From Cyanobium sp. Tous-M-B4 (GTDB lineage: Bacteria > Cyanobacteriota > Cyanobacteriia > PCC-6307 > Cyanobiaceae), in assembly GCF_024345395.1 (NCBI RefSeq), contig NZ_JAGQBA010000008.1, positions 1 to 64,000 of the forward strand: a stretch of DNA of 64,000 nt, in the 5' to 3' direction. The translations under genes were made by a program, and so were the position numbers. Under the pieces are notes generated by a model. The model had not been told where the DNA came from, did not search any database, and saw nothing but the letters and a program-made list of their open reading frames with translations. Positions 27,718 to 35,772 of this stretch are shown here, piece by piece (position 1 is the stretch's first letter; each line of letters starts with the position of its first letter).

Positions 27718-28614
27718 GTGGTTAATGCCAGCCTGAATTGGGCCAGCATCGTGGGCATAGTGCTTGCGGTGGGCGGTGCACTGCTTTATTTCATGCGGAG
27801 CTTCAAGCCCGCCCTCGCCCGCGATTACGACGTCTTTTTCGCTGCGGTTGGCCTGCTCTGCGGCGGCATCCTGTTTTTTCAGGGGTGGCGCCTCGATCCA
27901 ATCCTGCAATTTGGTCAGTTTCTGCTCGCCGGCACCACTGTCTTTTTCGCCTACGAAAGTGTGCGCCTGCGGGGTGTAACCACCGAGCAGGCACGCCGGT
28001 CGTCCTACTTCGACGACGACGAACCAATGCCTGAACCAGGCCCATACAGGCCGAGAATGGGTGGCCGCGCTTGGGTCGAGGCCTCTACAGATCGCTTTGA
28101 TGAGCCCGAGCCGCTGAGACGCCGCATCCCCTCCCGCGGCGAAGTCGATGCGCCAGATGAGGAAGACTTTTACCGTGCACCCCGGCCCAGCAGTAGGGCC
28201 GCCATCCCGGAAAGGGCCGCCAGCCGCCGCCCTGCCCAAGAGGATTGGGCACCCCAAAGCTCTAGCCGGCCCAGTATCGATTTCGGTGCCCGCAGGCGTG
28301 ATCGAGATGCCGCGGTAGAGCCCCGGCGCGGTAGCCGGCCGACAGCTGCTAGTGAGGCCATGCCCCGCTCCAGCCGCAGGCCCGGGCCACCAGCCCCAGC
28401 CCCAGCCCCAGAAGCACCTAGGAGCTCCAAGCCAGCGGGGGTGCCCCAGGGCTCACCGATCAGCCCAGCAACCCCTGCCAGCGGCAGAAGCAATCGGCCA
28501 GCGGCAAGCGATATCAGTGATGCGGACTTCACCCCAGTGAAACCCTCCAGTCGCCCCGAGCCCAGCCCCCGAGGCATTAGTCCCCGGGACAACAGCTCCC
28601 GCTTCGACGACTGA
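27718..28614 (+). CDS. ycf66: Ycf66 family protein
   Basis: A 298-aa protein starting at GTG. The first about 85 residues hold three hydrophobic segments with the Ycf66 pattern (NWASIVGIVLAVGGALLYFMRSFKPALARDYDVFFAAVGLLCGGILFFQGWRLDPILQFGQFLL). This is followed by ESVRLRG and a long, Pro/Arg/Ser-rich disordered tail (about 100-298). Ycf66 occurs in cyanobacteria and some plastids, and its role is unknown. Only the membrane part is family-like; the tail is low-complexity. Confidence 0.88.
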   Translation: MVNASLNWASIVGIVLAVGGALLYFMRSFKPALARDYDVFFAAVGLLCGGILFFQGWRLDPILQFGQFLLAGTTVFFAYESVRLRGVTTEQARRSSYFDDDEPMPEPGPYRPRMGGRAWVEASTDRFDEPEPLRRRIPSRGEVDAPDEEDFYRAPRPSSRAAIPERAASRRPAQEDWAPQSSSRPSIDFGARRRDRDAAVEPRRGSRPTAASEAMPRSSRRPGPPAPAPAPEAPRSSKPAGVPQGSPISPATPASGRSNRPAASDISDADFTPVKPSSRPEPSPRGISPRDNSSRFDD

Positions 28615-28634
28615 ACCTTTTCGCCGCCAACAGA

Positions 28635-29195
28635 TTGGTGCCCCTAGGGGTTTCTGCCATGCTGCTGACAACCCTGAGCTTTCTTGTCAGCGGCTGCTCC
28701 GGTGGAGCGTGGCTGGCCCGGCGCAGTGCTGGCCAGGTTGGGGTATTCAACGGCAACAGCCGCCAAGAACCCGCCCTCAGCGGCCAGGGACGATTTCTTG
28801 CCTCAGTGGTTGATCGGGGCGGCAGGGCCACCCTGCTTTTGCAGGAGCAGCCCAGCGGCCGAATCGTGCCCCTGCGCCATTTCCAAAACCACCAGCCCCA
28901 CAGCTCCCCCTCCCTTAGCTGGAACGGTCGTTATGTGGCGGCCCTGGTGCAACAGGGCAACCAAAGACTGGCCTTGATCGAAGACCGAGCCAACGGCAAC
29001 CTGCACCGGCTTCCCCTACCGACGGACCGCACTGCAGTTCGCCTCAGCCTGTCCCCGGAGGCACGCCAGCTGGCGGTGCAAGTTGCCCAGGCTGGCCAGT
29101 GGCGCGTGCAGCTGTTTGATCTGCGCAGCCTGCTTGAGCCAGACCTGCCCGGCGGCCTTGCCGTTCAGGGGGGCGGAGCCCAGCCCTCACCATGA
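28635..29195 (+). CDS. TolB-like lipoprotein (first of a tandem pair)
   Basis: About 186 aa with a lipobox (LVSGC, Cys at about residue 21). Beta-propeller-like repeats follow: EPALSGQGRFLASVVDRGGRATLLLQEQ, HSSPSLSWNGRYVAALVQQGNQRLALIED and AVRLSLSPEARQLAVQVAQAGQWRVQLFDL. These resemble TolB/WD40-like PD40 units. The start (TTG 28635) is weak because the leader has no basic residue; ATG 28659 would be too short for a signal. The next gene is a paralogue and overlaps by ATGA. Function unknown, envelope location inferred. Confidence 0.7.
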   Translation: MVPLGVSAMLLTTLSFLVSGCSGGAWLARRSAGQVGVFNGNSRQEPALSGQGRFLASVVDRGGRATLLLQEQPSGRIVPLRHFQNHQPHSSPSLSWNGRYVAALVQQGNQRLALIEDRANGNLHRLPLPTDRTAVRLSLSPEARQLAVQVAQAGQWRVQLFDLRSLLEPDLPGGLAVQGGGAQPSP

Positions 29196-29683
29196 GGAGC
29201 TCGCTTGCAAATAGAGCCATCGCAGCGGCAGCAACCGGCCTGCTACTGGGCGGCTGCCTTGCCCCCATGGCCCAGCCCATAGTGCCGCTCAACTCCCGGC
29301 TGGAAGCCATAGGTGCCAACCGGGATCCAGCCCTTTCAGGGCGCTGGCTGGCCCTAATCAGCGGCAGGGGCGGCCGCGAACAAGTGCTGCTGCTGGATCT
29401 GGAGCGCCAGCAGCCCATAGACCTGCCGGGCCTCAACCGGGCCGATGCCCAACCGGTGAGCGTCAGCGTCGACGCAGCAGGAGAGCGAATTGCCCTGGTG
29501 CGGCAGCTGGAGGGACGCACCGAGTTGGTGCTCTACAGGCGCTCCGTGCAGAGCCTGCAACCCATACCGATGGTCCCCAGCGGCGTTGCCCGCCAGGTGC
29601 AGCTGCAGGCCGATGGTCGCCAGCTAGCTGTGCAGGTGAGCAGGAGCGGGATCTGGCAGGTGGATCTGGTGCAAATTCCTTAG
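29192..29683 (+). CDS. TolB-like lipoprotein (second of a tandem pair)
   Basis: A 163-aa paralogue of the preceding protein. It has a good lipoprotein signal (RSSLANRAIAAAATGLLLGGC, Cys at about 22) and the same repeat theme: DPALSGRWLALISGRGGREQVLLLDLE, PVSVSVDAAGERIALVRQLEGRTELVLY and QVQLQADGRQLAVQVSRSGIWQVDL. Its ATG overlaps the previous stop. The pair probably arose by tandem duplication and may act together in the periplasm; no partner is visible. Confidence 0.75.
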   Translation: MRSSLANRAIAAAATGLLLGGCLAPMAQPIVPLNSRLEAIGANRDPALSGRWLALISGRGGREQVLLLDLERQQPIDLPGLNRADAQPVSVSVDAAGERIALVRQLEGRTELVLYRRSVQSLQPIPMVPSGVARQVQLQADGRQLAVQVSRSGIWQVDLVQIP

Positions 29684-29695
29684 AGCACCAGACGC

Positions 29696-29959
29696 TCAAG
29701 GCACCAGGCCAGACCAGCGCAGAAACGTCTCGCCGCCCAGGACTTCGATCAGCAGCACGGCAATGAAGCCCACCATGGCAAAGCGACCATTCACCCGCTC
29801 GGCGTAGCCGCTCCAACCAAAGGCTGGCACGTCGCCGGTTGTTGCACTAATTGCTGCACTGGTTGTAGGACTGATTTCTGGGGTCTGGTCGGGGCTTGGT
29901 TCAGGCATGGGGTCAGGTAGGGGAACAGGGAGTGGATCAGGCGTGGCGGCCCACGTCAT
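29696..29959 (-). CDS. hli: High-light-inducible protein (HLIP)
   Basis: A one-helix LHC-like protein that binds chlorophyll/carotenoid and protects photosystem II assembly intermediates under light stress. The C-terminal core FGWSGYAERVNGRFAMVGFIAVLLIEVLGGE is the chlorophyll-binding helix (ERxNGRxAMxGF). The first about 40 residues are Pro-rich and look disordered. The start is uncertain: ATG 29959 (87 aa) overlaps the 3' end of the upstream ABC gene by 23 bases, while ATG 29908 would give about 70 aa. Either way it lies directly downstream of the ABC exporter gene on the same strand. Confidence 0.9.
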   Translation of the reverse strand: MTWAATPDPLPVPLPDPMPEPSPDQTPEISPTTSAAISATTGDVPAFGWSGYAERVNGRFAMVGFIAVLLIEVLGGETFLRWSGLVP

Positions 29960-31928
29960 AGCCGGCCGCCGGTAGTAGCCGCCAGTTGCCGCTGCCATCG
30001 AGCTCCAGCACGGTGTCATGGAAGGCGGTGAGGGTGGGCCTATGACCGACGCTCACAAAAGCCATCTCCCGCTCAGCCAGCAGGGCATAAAGGTGACGCT
30101 CAGTTGCCACATCCAGGGCGCTGGTGGCCTCATCTAGAACAACAAAACTTGGTGAATTGAGCAGCAGGCGCGCAAAGGCCAAACGCTGCTGCTCGCCCAG
30201 GGAAAGCAGGCGAGGCCAATCCTGAATGATGTCGAGATCGGGGTAGCGCCCAACCAGCTCGGGCAGCCGCACCTGCTCCAAAACGTGGCGCAGCTGGTCG
30301 TCACTAAAGCGATCTGGCTGCAGCGGATAGCAAAGCTGCTCGCGCAGGCTGCCGAGCAGCATGTAGGGCTTCTGGGGAATGAACAGCAGATCTCCCTCGC
30401 TGGGCCGCTCCACCCGACCAGCAGCTGGGGGCCACAGCCCACTGACCATGCGCAAGAAAGAGGTTTTGCCGCAGCCCGATGGGCCTACAACCAGCAAACG
30501 TTGATGGCGATCCACCTCAACACTGAGGTCGCGAATCAAGATACGATTTGTGCGGGGTGGCACCAAATCGACATGGCTAACCAGAATCGAATTTCCACTG
30601 CTACCAGTGCTCGTTGCGGCCAACTGGGCTTCAAGCGCTGCAGTTTCAATGCCGATTGAATCAACCTTGCCCTGAAAACCCTCAAGCCGGCTAATAGAAG
30701 CCGAGAATGCCGCAAGACGGTCGATATTATTAACGATGTAACTCACCGAAAAGAGCACTTGACTGAAAGCAATACTTGCCTGGCCAAAGACTCCAAAATC
30801 AACATCTTTAGCGAAATAAATAGGAGCTATCACCAGCCAAGGCAGGAAGCGAGAAAAATAATCATAGGAGCGCTGAATCACACTAATGAGCGCCTCCCAA
30901 ATAATCAGGCGATCATAATTTCGAATCGCCCCCTCTAGCCTTCTGCCTGCCTCACGGCCCTCCTGTTGCTCGCCCCGATAGAACGCAATAGATTCAGCGT
31001 TATCTCGAATATGAACCAATCCGTAGCGGAAATCAGCCTCCAGCTTGAGCTGTTGATAGTTCAAGCTCACCAGCTTCCGACTGGCAAATACAATTAGAGA
31101 AGTACCTCCTACTGAATAAGCAAGCAGCACCAAGGCAAGCTTGTCGCTGATAGTCCACAATACAATAATGAAACTGACGAAAGTGAGCAGGGCAGATATT
31201 ATCTCAACCGTTACACTGAGGCTGGTGCCAGTAAAACTGGCTGCGTCTTGCGAAATGCGCTGATCAGGGTTGTCAATCTCCTCGATTGACTCATCATTTG
31301 GATTGAGAACGTAATAAGCCCGATTTGAAAGATACCTGCTCAACAGGCGGCCGCTCAGCCATTCACGCCACAGCAGGCCAAGCTTAGGTATTAAATAACT
31401 CTGGATGGCCCTGATCGGAAGGGCGATAACCAAGCAAAAAGCATAAATAGCAACGATCTTCCAAAACTCCTCAGCCTTGTAACCGACAAGAGCATTTTCA
31501 ATATTGCGAGCTACATAGCTAATCCCCACATTGATGCCATTGATAACCAGGATCAGCAGGGTGATCACCGCCATCAACAACCAGGGCAACCAGCGCCCGT
31601 GTCGCAACTTGCCGCGGAAAGCCACAAAACAGACCAACCCTCCGGCCAGCAGCACCATCACCAGCGGCCCGATCGGGCTGCTCCAAATTGCTGCCACCTG
31701 CTCGGGCACCCCGGGCAGGAAACGGCTGCGCAATTCGGGAATCAAGGCCCCGGTTAGGGCCAAAACCCCAGTGAGCAGCAACAAGGTGCTGCCTACCACC
31801 ACCGCAAGCAGTGCCACCACCAGCAGTAGAAACTGCCAGCTCTTGGTGTCGTCTACCGGCAGGAAATAGGGCTGGGCCAGGCGCTGCAACTTCGCCAGTT
31901 GACCGCGAAGAGCCTTGAGGGGGTTCAT
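29937..31928 (-). CDS. ABC transporter, fused membrane and ATPase domains (SbmA/BacA-like)
   Basis: A 663-aa half-transporter of the ABCD/SbmA-BacA type, with membrane domain first (about 1-430) and ATPase last. A leading soluble segment and about six helices are followed by the EEIDNPDQRISQD loop, diagnostic for this family (cf. YddA, BacA, peroxisomal ABCD). The ATPase has Walker A GPSGCGKTS, signature SLGEQQR, Walker B FVVLDEATSALD and switch VGHRPTL. Related proteins move peptides, cobalamin or fatty acyl-CoA; the substrate here is unknown. The central part (about 30700-31500) is noticeably richer in A+T than both ends of the gene. Confidence 0.92.
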   Translation of the reverse strand: MNPLKALRGQLAKLQRLAQPYFLPVDDTKSWQFLLLVVALLAVVVGSTLLLLTGVLALTGALIPELRSRFLPGVPEQVAAIWSSPIGPLVMVLLAGGLVCFVAFRGKLRHGRWLPWLLMAVITLLILVINGINVGISYVARNIENALVGYKAEEFWKIVAIYAFCLVIALPIRAIQSYLIPKLGLLWREWLSGRLLSRYLSNRAYYVLNPNDESIEEIDNPDQRISQDAASFTGTSLSVTVEIISALLTFVSFIIVLWTISDKLALVLLAYSVGGTSLIVFASRKLVSLNYQQLKLEADFRYGLVHIRDNAESIAFYRGEQQEGREAGRRLEGAIRNYDRLIIWEALISVIQRSYDYFSRFLPWLVIAPIYFAKDVDFGVFGQASIAFSQVLFSVSYIVNNIDRLAAFSASISRLEGFQGKVDSIGIETAALEAQLAATSTGSSGNSILVSHVDLVPPRTNRILIRDLSVEVDRHQRLLVVGPSGCGKTSFLRMVSGLWPPAAGRVERPSEGDLLFIPQKPYMLLGSLREQLCYPLQPDRFSDDQLRHVLEQVRLPELVGRYPDLDIIQDWPRLLSLGEQQRLAFARLLLNSPSFVVLDEATSALDVATERHLYALLAEREMAFVSVGHRPTLTAFHDTVLELDGSGNWRLLPAAGYDVGRHA

Positions 31929-31966
31929 GGGGCAGGTCGGATCAGGTCATTGTCGCGGGCCCGCGG

Positions 31967-32308
31967 TCAGCCCGGGGGCCAGGCCAGGGGACGCCCACCA
32001 AGGACATGCACATGCAGGTGAAACACGGTCTGGCCCGCATCCGCGCCGCTGTTAATAACCGTGCGGAACGACTCCAGACCCTCCTGCCGGGCCACCTGGG
32101 CAGCCACCAGCAACAGGTGGCCGAGCAGGGCCTCGTTCCCTGCGGTGGCATCAGCAAGCTGGGCAATCGGCTGGCGTGGAATCACCAGCACATGCACTGG
32201 AGCCTGGGGAGTTACGTCGCGGAAAGCCAGGCAATGCTCATCGGCATACACCTGATCGCAGGGGATCTCGCCACGGAGGATGCGCCCAAAGATCGTGTCT
32301 TGGCTCAC
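31967..32308 (-). CDS. HIT family nucleotide hydrolase (HinT-like)
   Basis: A 113-aa histidine-triad protein that hydrolyses nucleoside phosphoramidates/AMP-amino acid adducts. The triad HLHVH is at residues 97-101. The N-terminus DTIFGRILRGEIPCDQVYADEHCLAFRDVTPQAPVHVLVIPR is typical of HinT/PKCI. Length is normal. It lies upstream of the ABC exporter and is divergent from yifB, with 56 bases between starts. Confidence 0.95.
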   Translation of the reverse strand: MSQDTIFGRILRGEIPCDQVYADEHCLAFRDVTPQAPVHVLVIPRQPIAQLADATAGNEALLGHLLLVAAQVARQEGLESFRTVINSGADAGQTVFHLHVHVLGGRPLAWPPG

Positions 32309-32364
32309 AAAGGCAACGGGGGTGGGACAGGGGTGGCACTAACGATGTAGTAGCCCATGGCGTG

Positions 32365-33936
32365 ATGTTGGCACGGTGCAAGACGGCGGCGCTGCAGGGC
32401 CTGGAGGCCAGGCCAGTGCTGGTCGAGGTGGATCTGGCTCCCGGCTTGCCGGGCCTGCAGCTGGTGGGCCTGGCCGATGCGGCGGTGCAAGAAGCCCGGG
32501 AGCGGGTGCGCTCGGCCATACGCCACAGCAGCCTGAAGGTGCCGCTGACGCGGGTGGTGGTGAATCTGGCCCCCGCCGATCTGCGCAAGGAGGGGCCGGC
32601 TTTTGACCTACCGATCGCCCTGGGCCTGCTACTGGCCAGTGGCCAGCTGGATGCCGCCAGCAACAACGAGGTTTGGAGCGCCGGCGAGCTGGGGCTGGAC
32701 GGCAGCTTGCGGCCGATCCGGGGGGTGCTGGCGATTGCGATTGCAGCCCGGAACCATGGCGCCCGGGCCTTGGTCGTGCCCCAGGCCAATGCCTGGGAGG
32801 CCGCATTGGTGGAGGAGCTGCGAGTGTGGGGCGCCGCCGATCTCGGCCAGGCCTTATGGCGGCTGCAGCATCCGCGGGCCCGTCCGGCCGCCACCGCTCC
32901 TGACCCCGCCCCCGCCCTTAAACAAGCCAAAGCGCTGAAAACCGCCAGGCCTGCGGCTGAAGATCTTGCCGACGTCAAAGGGCAGCCCCACGGGCGCCGG
33001 GCCCTGGAGATCGCCGCGGCCGGAGGCCATCACCTGCTGCTCTGCGGCCCACCCGGCAGCGGCAAAACAATGCTGGCCCAGCGACTGGCGGGGCTGCTAC
33101 CCCCGCTCGATCCTGCGGAGGCCCTTGAGCTCACAGCCGTCCACTCGGTGGCGGGCCTGCTGGACAGCAGCCAGGGCTTGCTGCAAACCCGCCCCTTTCG
33201 CAGCCCCCACCACAGCTGCTCCGGGCCGGGGCTGATCGGTGGAGGTGGCCAACCCAGACCAGGGGAGCTGGCCCTGGCCCACCACGGAGTGCTGTTTCTC
33301 GATGAGCTGGCCGAATTTCGCCGGTCCGTGCTCGACCAATTGCGCCAGCCCTTAGAAGACGGCGAAGTCTGGATTAACCGCGCCCGCCAGCGAACTCGCT
33401 TCCCCTGCCGCATCACCCTGGTGGCCGCGGCCAATCCCTGCCCCTGTGGCTGGTTTGGCGACCCTGAGCGCAGCTGCGGCTGCGGGGAGGGCCAGCGGCG
33501 GCGCTACTGGGGCAGGCTGTCGGGCCCCCTGCTGGATCGCATTGATTTGCAGGTGGTGATGAGACGGCCATCAAGTGCCGCCCTAACGGCACCGTTTAGA
33601 AGCCACGGTGGCAGCCCGACCAGCGACGAATCAAGCGCTGAAGTGCGAGCAAGAGTCCGCCGGGCCCGGGCCCACATGGCTGCCCGCAATCCCGGTGGCT
33701 GCTGCAACAGCCGTATCGCCGGAGGCCAGCTGCAGCAAGTGCTTCGACTGGAAGGCAAAGCCTTAGAAGTGTGGGAGGCAGCGATTCAGCACCGGCAACT
33801 CAGTGCCCGGGCTGGGGCCAGGCTGCTGCGGGTTGCCCAGACGATCGCCGACCTAAACGATCAAGCCAGCATTGGCGCAGCTGCAATTGCCGAAGCGCTC
33901 ACCTACCGGTCGTTTGATCAAGGGGTATCTCGCTAA
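32365..33936 (+). CDS. YifB family Mg-chelatase-like AAA+ ATPase (ComM-like)
   Basis: A 523-aa AAA+ protein. The N-terminal Lon-protease-like domain (LARCKTAALQGLEARPVLVEVDLAPGLPGLQLVGLADAAVQEARERVRSA) precedes the ATPase. The latter has Walker A GPPGSGKTM (about 228), Walker B VLFLDELAEF and a Mg-chelatase-type C-terminal domain with the Cys loop CPCGWFGDPERSCGCG. ComM, the best-known relative, is a branch-migration helicase used in natural transformation. The start is ATG 32365, which matches the family N-terminus; longer in-frame starts lie inside the divergent HIT gene. Confidence 0.93.
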   Translation: MLARCKTAALQGLEARPVLVEVDLAPGLPGLQLVGLADAAVQEARERVRSAIRHSSLKVPLTRVVVNLAPADLRKEGPAFDLPIALGLLLASGQLDAASNNEVWSAGELGLDGSLRPIRGVLAIAIAARNHGARALVVPQANAWEAALVEELRVWGAADLGQALWRLQHPRARPAATAPDPAPALKQAKALKTARPAAEDLADVKGQPHGRRALEIAAAGGHHLLLCGPPGSGKTMLAQRLAGLLPPLDPAEALELTAVHSVAGLLDSSQGLLQTRPFRSPHHSCSGPGLIGGGGQPRPGELALAHHGVLFLDELAEFRRSVLDQLRQPLEDGEVWINRARQRTRFPCRITLVAAANPCPCGWFGDPERSCGCGEGQRRRYWGRLSGPLLDRIDLQVVMRRPSSAALTAPFRSHGGSPTSDESSAEVRARVRRARAHMAARNPGGCCNSRIAGGQLQQVLRLEGKALEVWEAAIQHRQLSARAGARLLRVAQTIADLNDQASIGAAAIAEALTYRSFDQGVSR

Positions 33937-33958
33937 GCGGGAGGCCAGATCAAAGCAA

Positions 33959-34129
33959 TCAACGGCGGCGGCGGCGCTGCTGGGCCTTGCGCTTGTACTT
34001 CTCGACAGGTGTCTCGTGGTGACGCAGACGCTTTAAGTCAGCGAAAATGCCCGCCTTGGACACCTGGCGCTTGAAGCGGCGCAGAGCCGATTCAATCCCT
34101 TCGTTTTCGCCGACGGTGACCTGGGTCAT
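33959..34129 (-). CDS. rpsU: 30S ribosomal protein S21
   Basis: The 56-residue small-subunit protein S21, too short for many gene finders. It begins [20 protein letters not shown] and continues with the S21 helix pair ([21 protein letters not shown]), ending in a basic tail of six Arg (AQQRRRRRR-type). It is convergent with yifB, with 22 bases between the stops. Confidence 0.95.
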   Translation of the reverse strand: MTQVTVGENEGIESALRRFKRQVSKAGIFADLKRLRHHETPVEKYKRKAQQRRRRR

Positions 34130-34205
34130 GAAGCGCTGCGCTGCTCACAGAGCTTGCCAATGTAGCAACTGCCCTTTCGCGTTGACCATTCCCCGTGCCT
34201 CCAGG

Positions 34206-34865
34206 TCAGCTCCCGCTGCCAGAGAGGCCTGAAATGGGGCTGGGCGCCACTACCGGCAGCCCAGGCTGGATGGCAGCATCAGGCCAGGTATCGCGGTAGA
34301 GATACACGTGGCCCAGATTGCGACCGCCGAAAGCGCGGCGCTTGAGCTGCCAGCCCGGTTCAAACACCAACTGCAGGAAGCCAGAGCCCGAACCCTGGGT
34401 GCGGGCTACCAGCATTTCAGGACCCGCACCGGCCTTGGTGGGCACGGCCAGCAGCACGTTGTCACCGCTCTGACGCTGCACGGTGAGCCGATAGCTCGTA
34501 GCTAGATCAGCCTCGCCTACACGCACCGAGTAGCCGTTGGCATCAATGAAGCGACTGCAGATGCCGCTGAAGTCAAAAGTTGCAAGCAGGGGGTCTACCT
34601 GAGCTGGTGAGCCAGGGACTACGGCAAAACAGGGCCGGGTCGGCTTTACCTGCTCATAGATGTTGAGTTGAGCGCGGACGCCATCGCCGATGGGCGCTGC
34701 CACCAGGACAAAACGCTCCTGGCTGAGATCCGCAGCTTGAAAAAGGGTGCTGGCCATGGCTGGGGTGGCAGCAAAGGCAACCGCAGCGGCCCAAGCTCCA
34801 GCTGCCAGGGGGAGGGAATTGGCACCCAGTTGGGGCAATCGCATCACGGCATTGGCAAGCAACAT
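34206..34865 (-). CDS. DUF3747 secreted protein
   Basis: A predicted exported protein of about 219 aa. The signal peptide ends near ATPAMAS. The mature domain FQAADLSQERFVLVAAPIGDGVRAQLNIYEQVKPTRPCFAVVPGSPAQVDPLLATFDFSGICSRFIDANGYSVRVG matches the cyanobacterial DUF3747 family (one conserved Cys pair). The C-terminus is Ser/Gly-rich. The ATG at 34865 is preferred over a TTG six codons upstream. Role unknown; extracellular or periplasmic location inferred. Confidence 0.8.
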   Translation of the reverse strand: MLLANAVMRLPQLGANSLPLAAGAWAAAVAFAATPAMASTLFQAADLSQERFVLVAAPIGDGVRAQLNIYEQVKPTRPCFAVVPGSPAQVDPLLATFDFSGICSRFIDANGYSVRVGEADLATSYRLTVQRQSGDNVLLAVPTKAGAGPEMLVARTQGSGSGFLQLVFEPGWQLKRRAFGGRNLGHVYLYRDTWPDAAIQPGLPVVAPSPISGLSGSGS

Positions 34866-34898
34866 GGACTTAATCGTATGCAAGGCATCCAGCTAGGG

Positions 34899-35096
34899 CT
34901 AGGCCGGCTTGTTGATCCGGATGGCAACCAACAGGGCCGCAACCGTGCCAGGCAGGCTTAGGCCCAGAATCCAACGGGTGGCCTGCAGGCCCAGGTCGGG
35001 GTCGCCATAGGCCAGCTCAAACACTGAGCCCGTCGAAGCGATGCCCAGCAGGCAGGCCAGGGCCAGAAACAAGCCGGCCAGGGGTTTCATTGGCAT
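34899..35096 (-). CDS. Small two-helix membrane protein
   Basis: A 65-residue protein with two hydrophobic helices (GLFLALACLLGIAS and LGLSLPGTVAALLVAIRI) joined by a short polar loop (VFELAYGDPDLGLQATRW). It starts at ATG 35096, 12 bases downstream of the def stop on the same strand. No domain is recognised, but codon use and position between real genes support it. Confidence 0.6.
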   Translation of the reverse strand: MPMKPLAGLFLALACLLGIASTGSVFELAYGDPDLGLQATRWILGLSLPGTVAALLVAIRINKPA

Positions 35097-35108
35097 GGAG
35101 AAGAAAGA

Positions 35109-35753
35109 TCAGCGGATGGAACGGACATCTGCCCGCTGAAAACCCTTTTCCAGCAAGCCTTCATTGAGGCTGAGCTCATCGGTAACCCGATCGACGAAAA
35201 GCACACCTTCGAGGTGGTCCATCTCGTGCTGGATGCAGCGGGCCAGCAGACCATCAGCCTTGACCCGTTGGGGCCGGCCCATCTCGTCGCGATAGCTGAC
35301 CTCGACCGTGGCCGGGCGCACCACATTCAAGTAGACGCCTGGAATACTGAGGCAACCTTCCTCGTAAGTCTCGATCGCAGCGCCGAAGCAGGCGATTTCG
35401 GGATTGATCAAAACCATCGGCGCCGCAGCAGCATTCTCGGGATCAAGATCAATCACCAGCAGCTGCTTATGCACTCCCACCTGGGGTGCCGCCAAACCGA
35501 TGCCCTTGGCCGCGTACATGCTGCGCAGCATGTCCCGGGCCAGATCTCGCACACTCTCATCAACCTTGCTGATGCGCTTGGCAGGAGCGCGCAGCACCCC
35601 ATCACCAAGGGTGTGGATCGTGAGCGGGGACTCCTCAAGGGCATCCTTGGATACTTGAACGCCGCGGCTGGCCTGAACGGCGGAGCGTGCCATCTGGGCA
35701 AAGCTGCCGGCTGAACTGCGGGCCAACGCGATACTTGATCGAACGACTTCCAC
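35109..35753 (-). CDS. def: Peptide deformylase
   Basis: Iron/zinc hydrolase that removes the formyl group from nascent proteins. All three active-site motifs are intact: GIGLAAPQVG (84-93), EGCLSIPG with metal ligand Cys134, and QHEMDH with His176, Glu177 and His180. At 214 aa it carries about 40 extra N-terminal residues, as is common in picocyanobacteria; a start at the second Met (codon 21) is possible. Divergent from the S9 peptidase with only 19 bases between starts. Confidence 0.97.
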   Translation of the reverse strand: MEVVRSSIALARSSAGSFAQMARSAVQASRGVQVSKDALEESPLTIHTLGDGVLRAPAKRISKVDESVRDLARDMLRSMYAAKGIGLAAPQVGVHKQLLVIDLDPENAAAAPMVLINPEIACFGAAIETYEEGCLSIPGVYLNVVRPATVEVSYRDEMGRPQRVKADGLLARCIQHEMDHLEGVLFVDRVTDELSLNEGLLEKGFQRADVRSIR

Positions 35754-35772
35754 TTTAAGTCGTTATCCCTCG

